Assembly (NCBI GenBank): GCA_963836665.1
Contig: CAWIKL010000001.1
Span: 1,922,001 to 1,986,000 of the forward strand
Direction: 5' to 3'
DNA length: 64,000 bases
Source of the DNA: JAICSD01 sp963836665
GTDB taxonomy: Bacteria; Acidobacteriota; Vicinamibacteria; Vicinamibacterales; 2-12-FULL-66-21
Shown here: positions 63,783-64,000 of the stretch, piece after piece
Numbering within the stretch: position 1 is the stretch's first letter
Layout of the letters: the number at the start of each line of letters is the position of its first letter
Position numbers and translations under genes: made by a program
The notes under the pieces: generated by a model
The model's input: only the letters and a program-made list of their open reading frames with translations
Databases searched by the model: none
Told to the model about the DNA's origin: nothing

Positions 63783-64000
63783 ATGCCTCCGTGGCGCACA
63801 GCGATCGTGGATTCCGACCCGACGCACATCTGGGTCCGCGGTCACGAGATCACCGGTCTGATGCGCGGCCAGACGTTCACCGACCACATCGTCCTGCTGC
63901 ACCAGGGCCGCCTGCCGACACCGGGTGAGCGGCGCCTCCTCGACGCGATCCTGATCGGCCTGGCCGATCATGGGGCAGGGGCGCCCTCCTGCGCCGCGGC
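63783..64000 (+). CDS. citrate synthase/citryl-CoA lyase-family protein (5' part only)
   Basis: The first 72 codons are in the window and the frame runs off the end. MPPWRTAIVDSDPTHIWVRG and the following VRGHEITGLM, FTDHIVLLHQGRLPTPGERR and LDAILIGLADHG match the N-terminal region of the short citrate synthase-like/citryl-CoA lyase group (TDHI...LL.GRLPT.GE...L...L..L.DHG). The catalytic His and Asp lie beyond the window, so synthase, lyase or methylcitrate activity cannot be told apart. Confidence 0.75.
   Translation, partial: MPPWRTAIVDSDPTHIWVRGHEITGLMRGQTFTDHIVLLHQGRLPTPGERRLLDAILIGLADHGAGAPSCAA

Overview
The window is a GC-rich bacterial chromosome segment, most likely from an Acidobacteriota member of the Vicinamibacteria type (inference). 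The indicators are two Oar-like TonB-dependent receptors with an N-terminal carboxypeptidase-regulatory-like domain, three 'VWFA-related Acidobacterial domain' proteins, a PadR regulator followed by a very large MacB/FtsX-type (ADOP) permease, and many secreted enzymes with Arg-Gly-rich linkers. Genes are densely packed, with many ATGA/GTGA 4-nt stop-start overlaps. I see no rRNA, tRNA, CRISPR array, transposase or phage gene.

Layout. 1-3248: 3' part of a TonB receptor (minus strand). 3332-6767 (+): MhqO-like ring-cleaving dioxygenase, MhqD-like hydrolase and GTP-dependent PEP carboxykinase. 6800-8305 (-): membrane glycosyltransferase. 8368-14354 (+): a six-gene run of GCS2-type carboxylate-amine ligase, RimK-like ATP-grasp ligase, second (apparently circularly permuted) ATP-grasp protein, M29-type aminopeptidase and two different esterases. 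This looks like a ribosome-independent peptide or amide synthesis and processing pathway with unknown product, and is my main candidate for an undescribed system. 14359-17947: zinc-ribbon protein, small protein plus CheY-like receiver, TauE/SafE transporter, cyclophilin and YCF48/BNR propeller. 17961-33216 (-): a long cluster of two VWFA-related proteins, DUF4175 protein, BatA-like VWA protein, DUF58 protein, MoxR ATPase, a caspase-fold protein lacking recognisable catalytic residues, and a membrane VWA protein. 33334-35912 (-): two-subunit molybdenum hydroxylase. 35956-44361: M19 dipeptidase, PadR + ADOP permease, uridine kinase, a secreted hypothetical protein, a membrane glycosyltransferase-like protein, and a dUTPase with a DNPH1-like nucleotide hydrolase. 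44426-51554: RND pump and adaptor, divergent from a MacB-like permease. 51791-56509 (+): S9 peptidase and a third VWFA-related protein. 56492-63625 (-): adenylate kinase, then a TonB receptor / PQQ-type dehydrogenase / ThuA / cytochrome c operon. 63783-64000 (+): start of a citrate synthase-family gene.

Six genes are interrupted by single frameshifts although both halves translate into good family sequence: 8368-9493, 10532-11841, 20015-21752, 21787-25463, 49055-51554 and 51791-54770. Four of the six breaks lie exactly at a CAGTAC hexamer in the coding strand, which suggests a systematic sequencing or base-modification artefact rather than true pseudogenes. A second unusual feature is a set of short direct-repeat arrays with a constant 7-bp period but a different unit at each locus. 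They sit at gene junctions (6769, 10481, 21756, 27541, 30911, 37413), and at two loci supply coding sequence.
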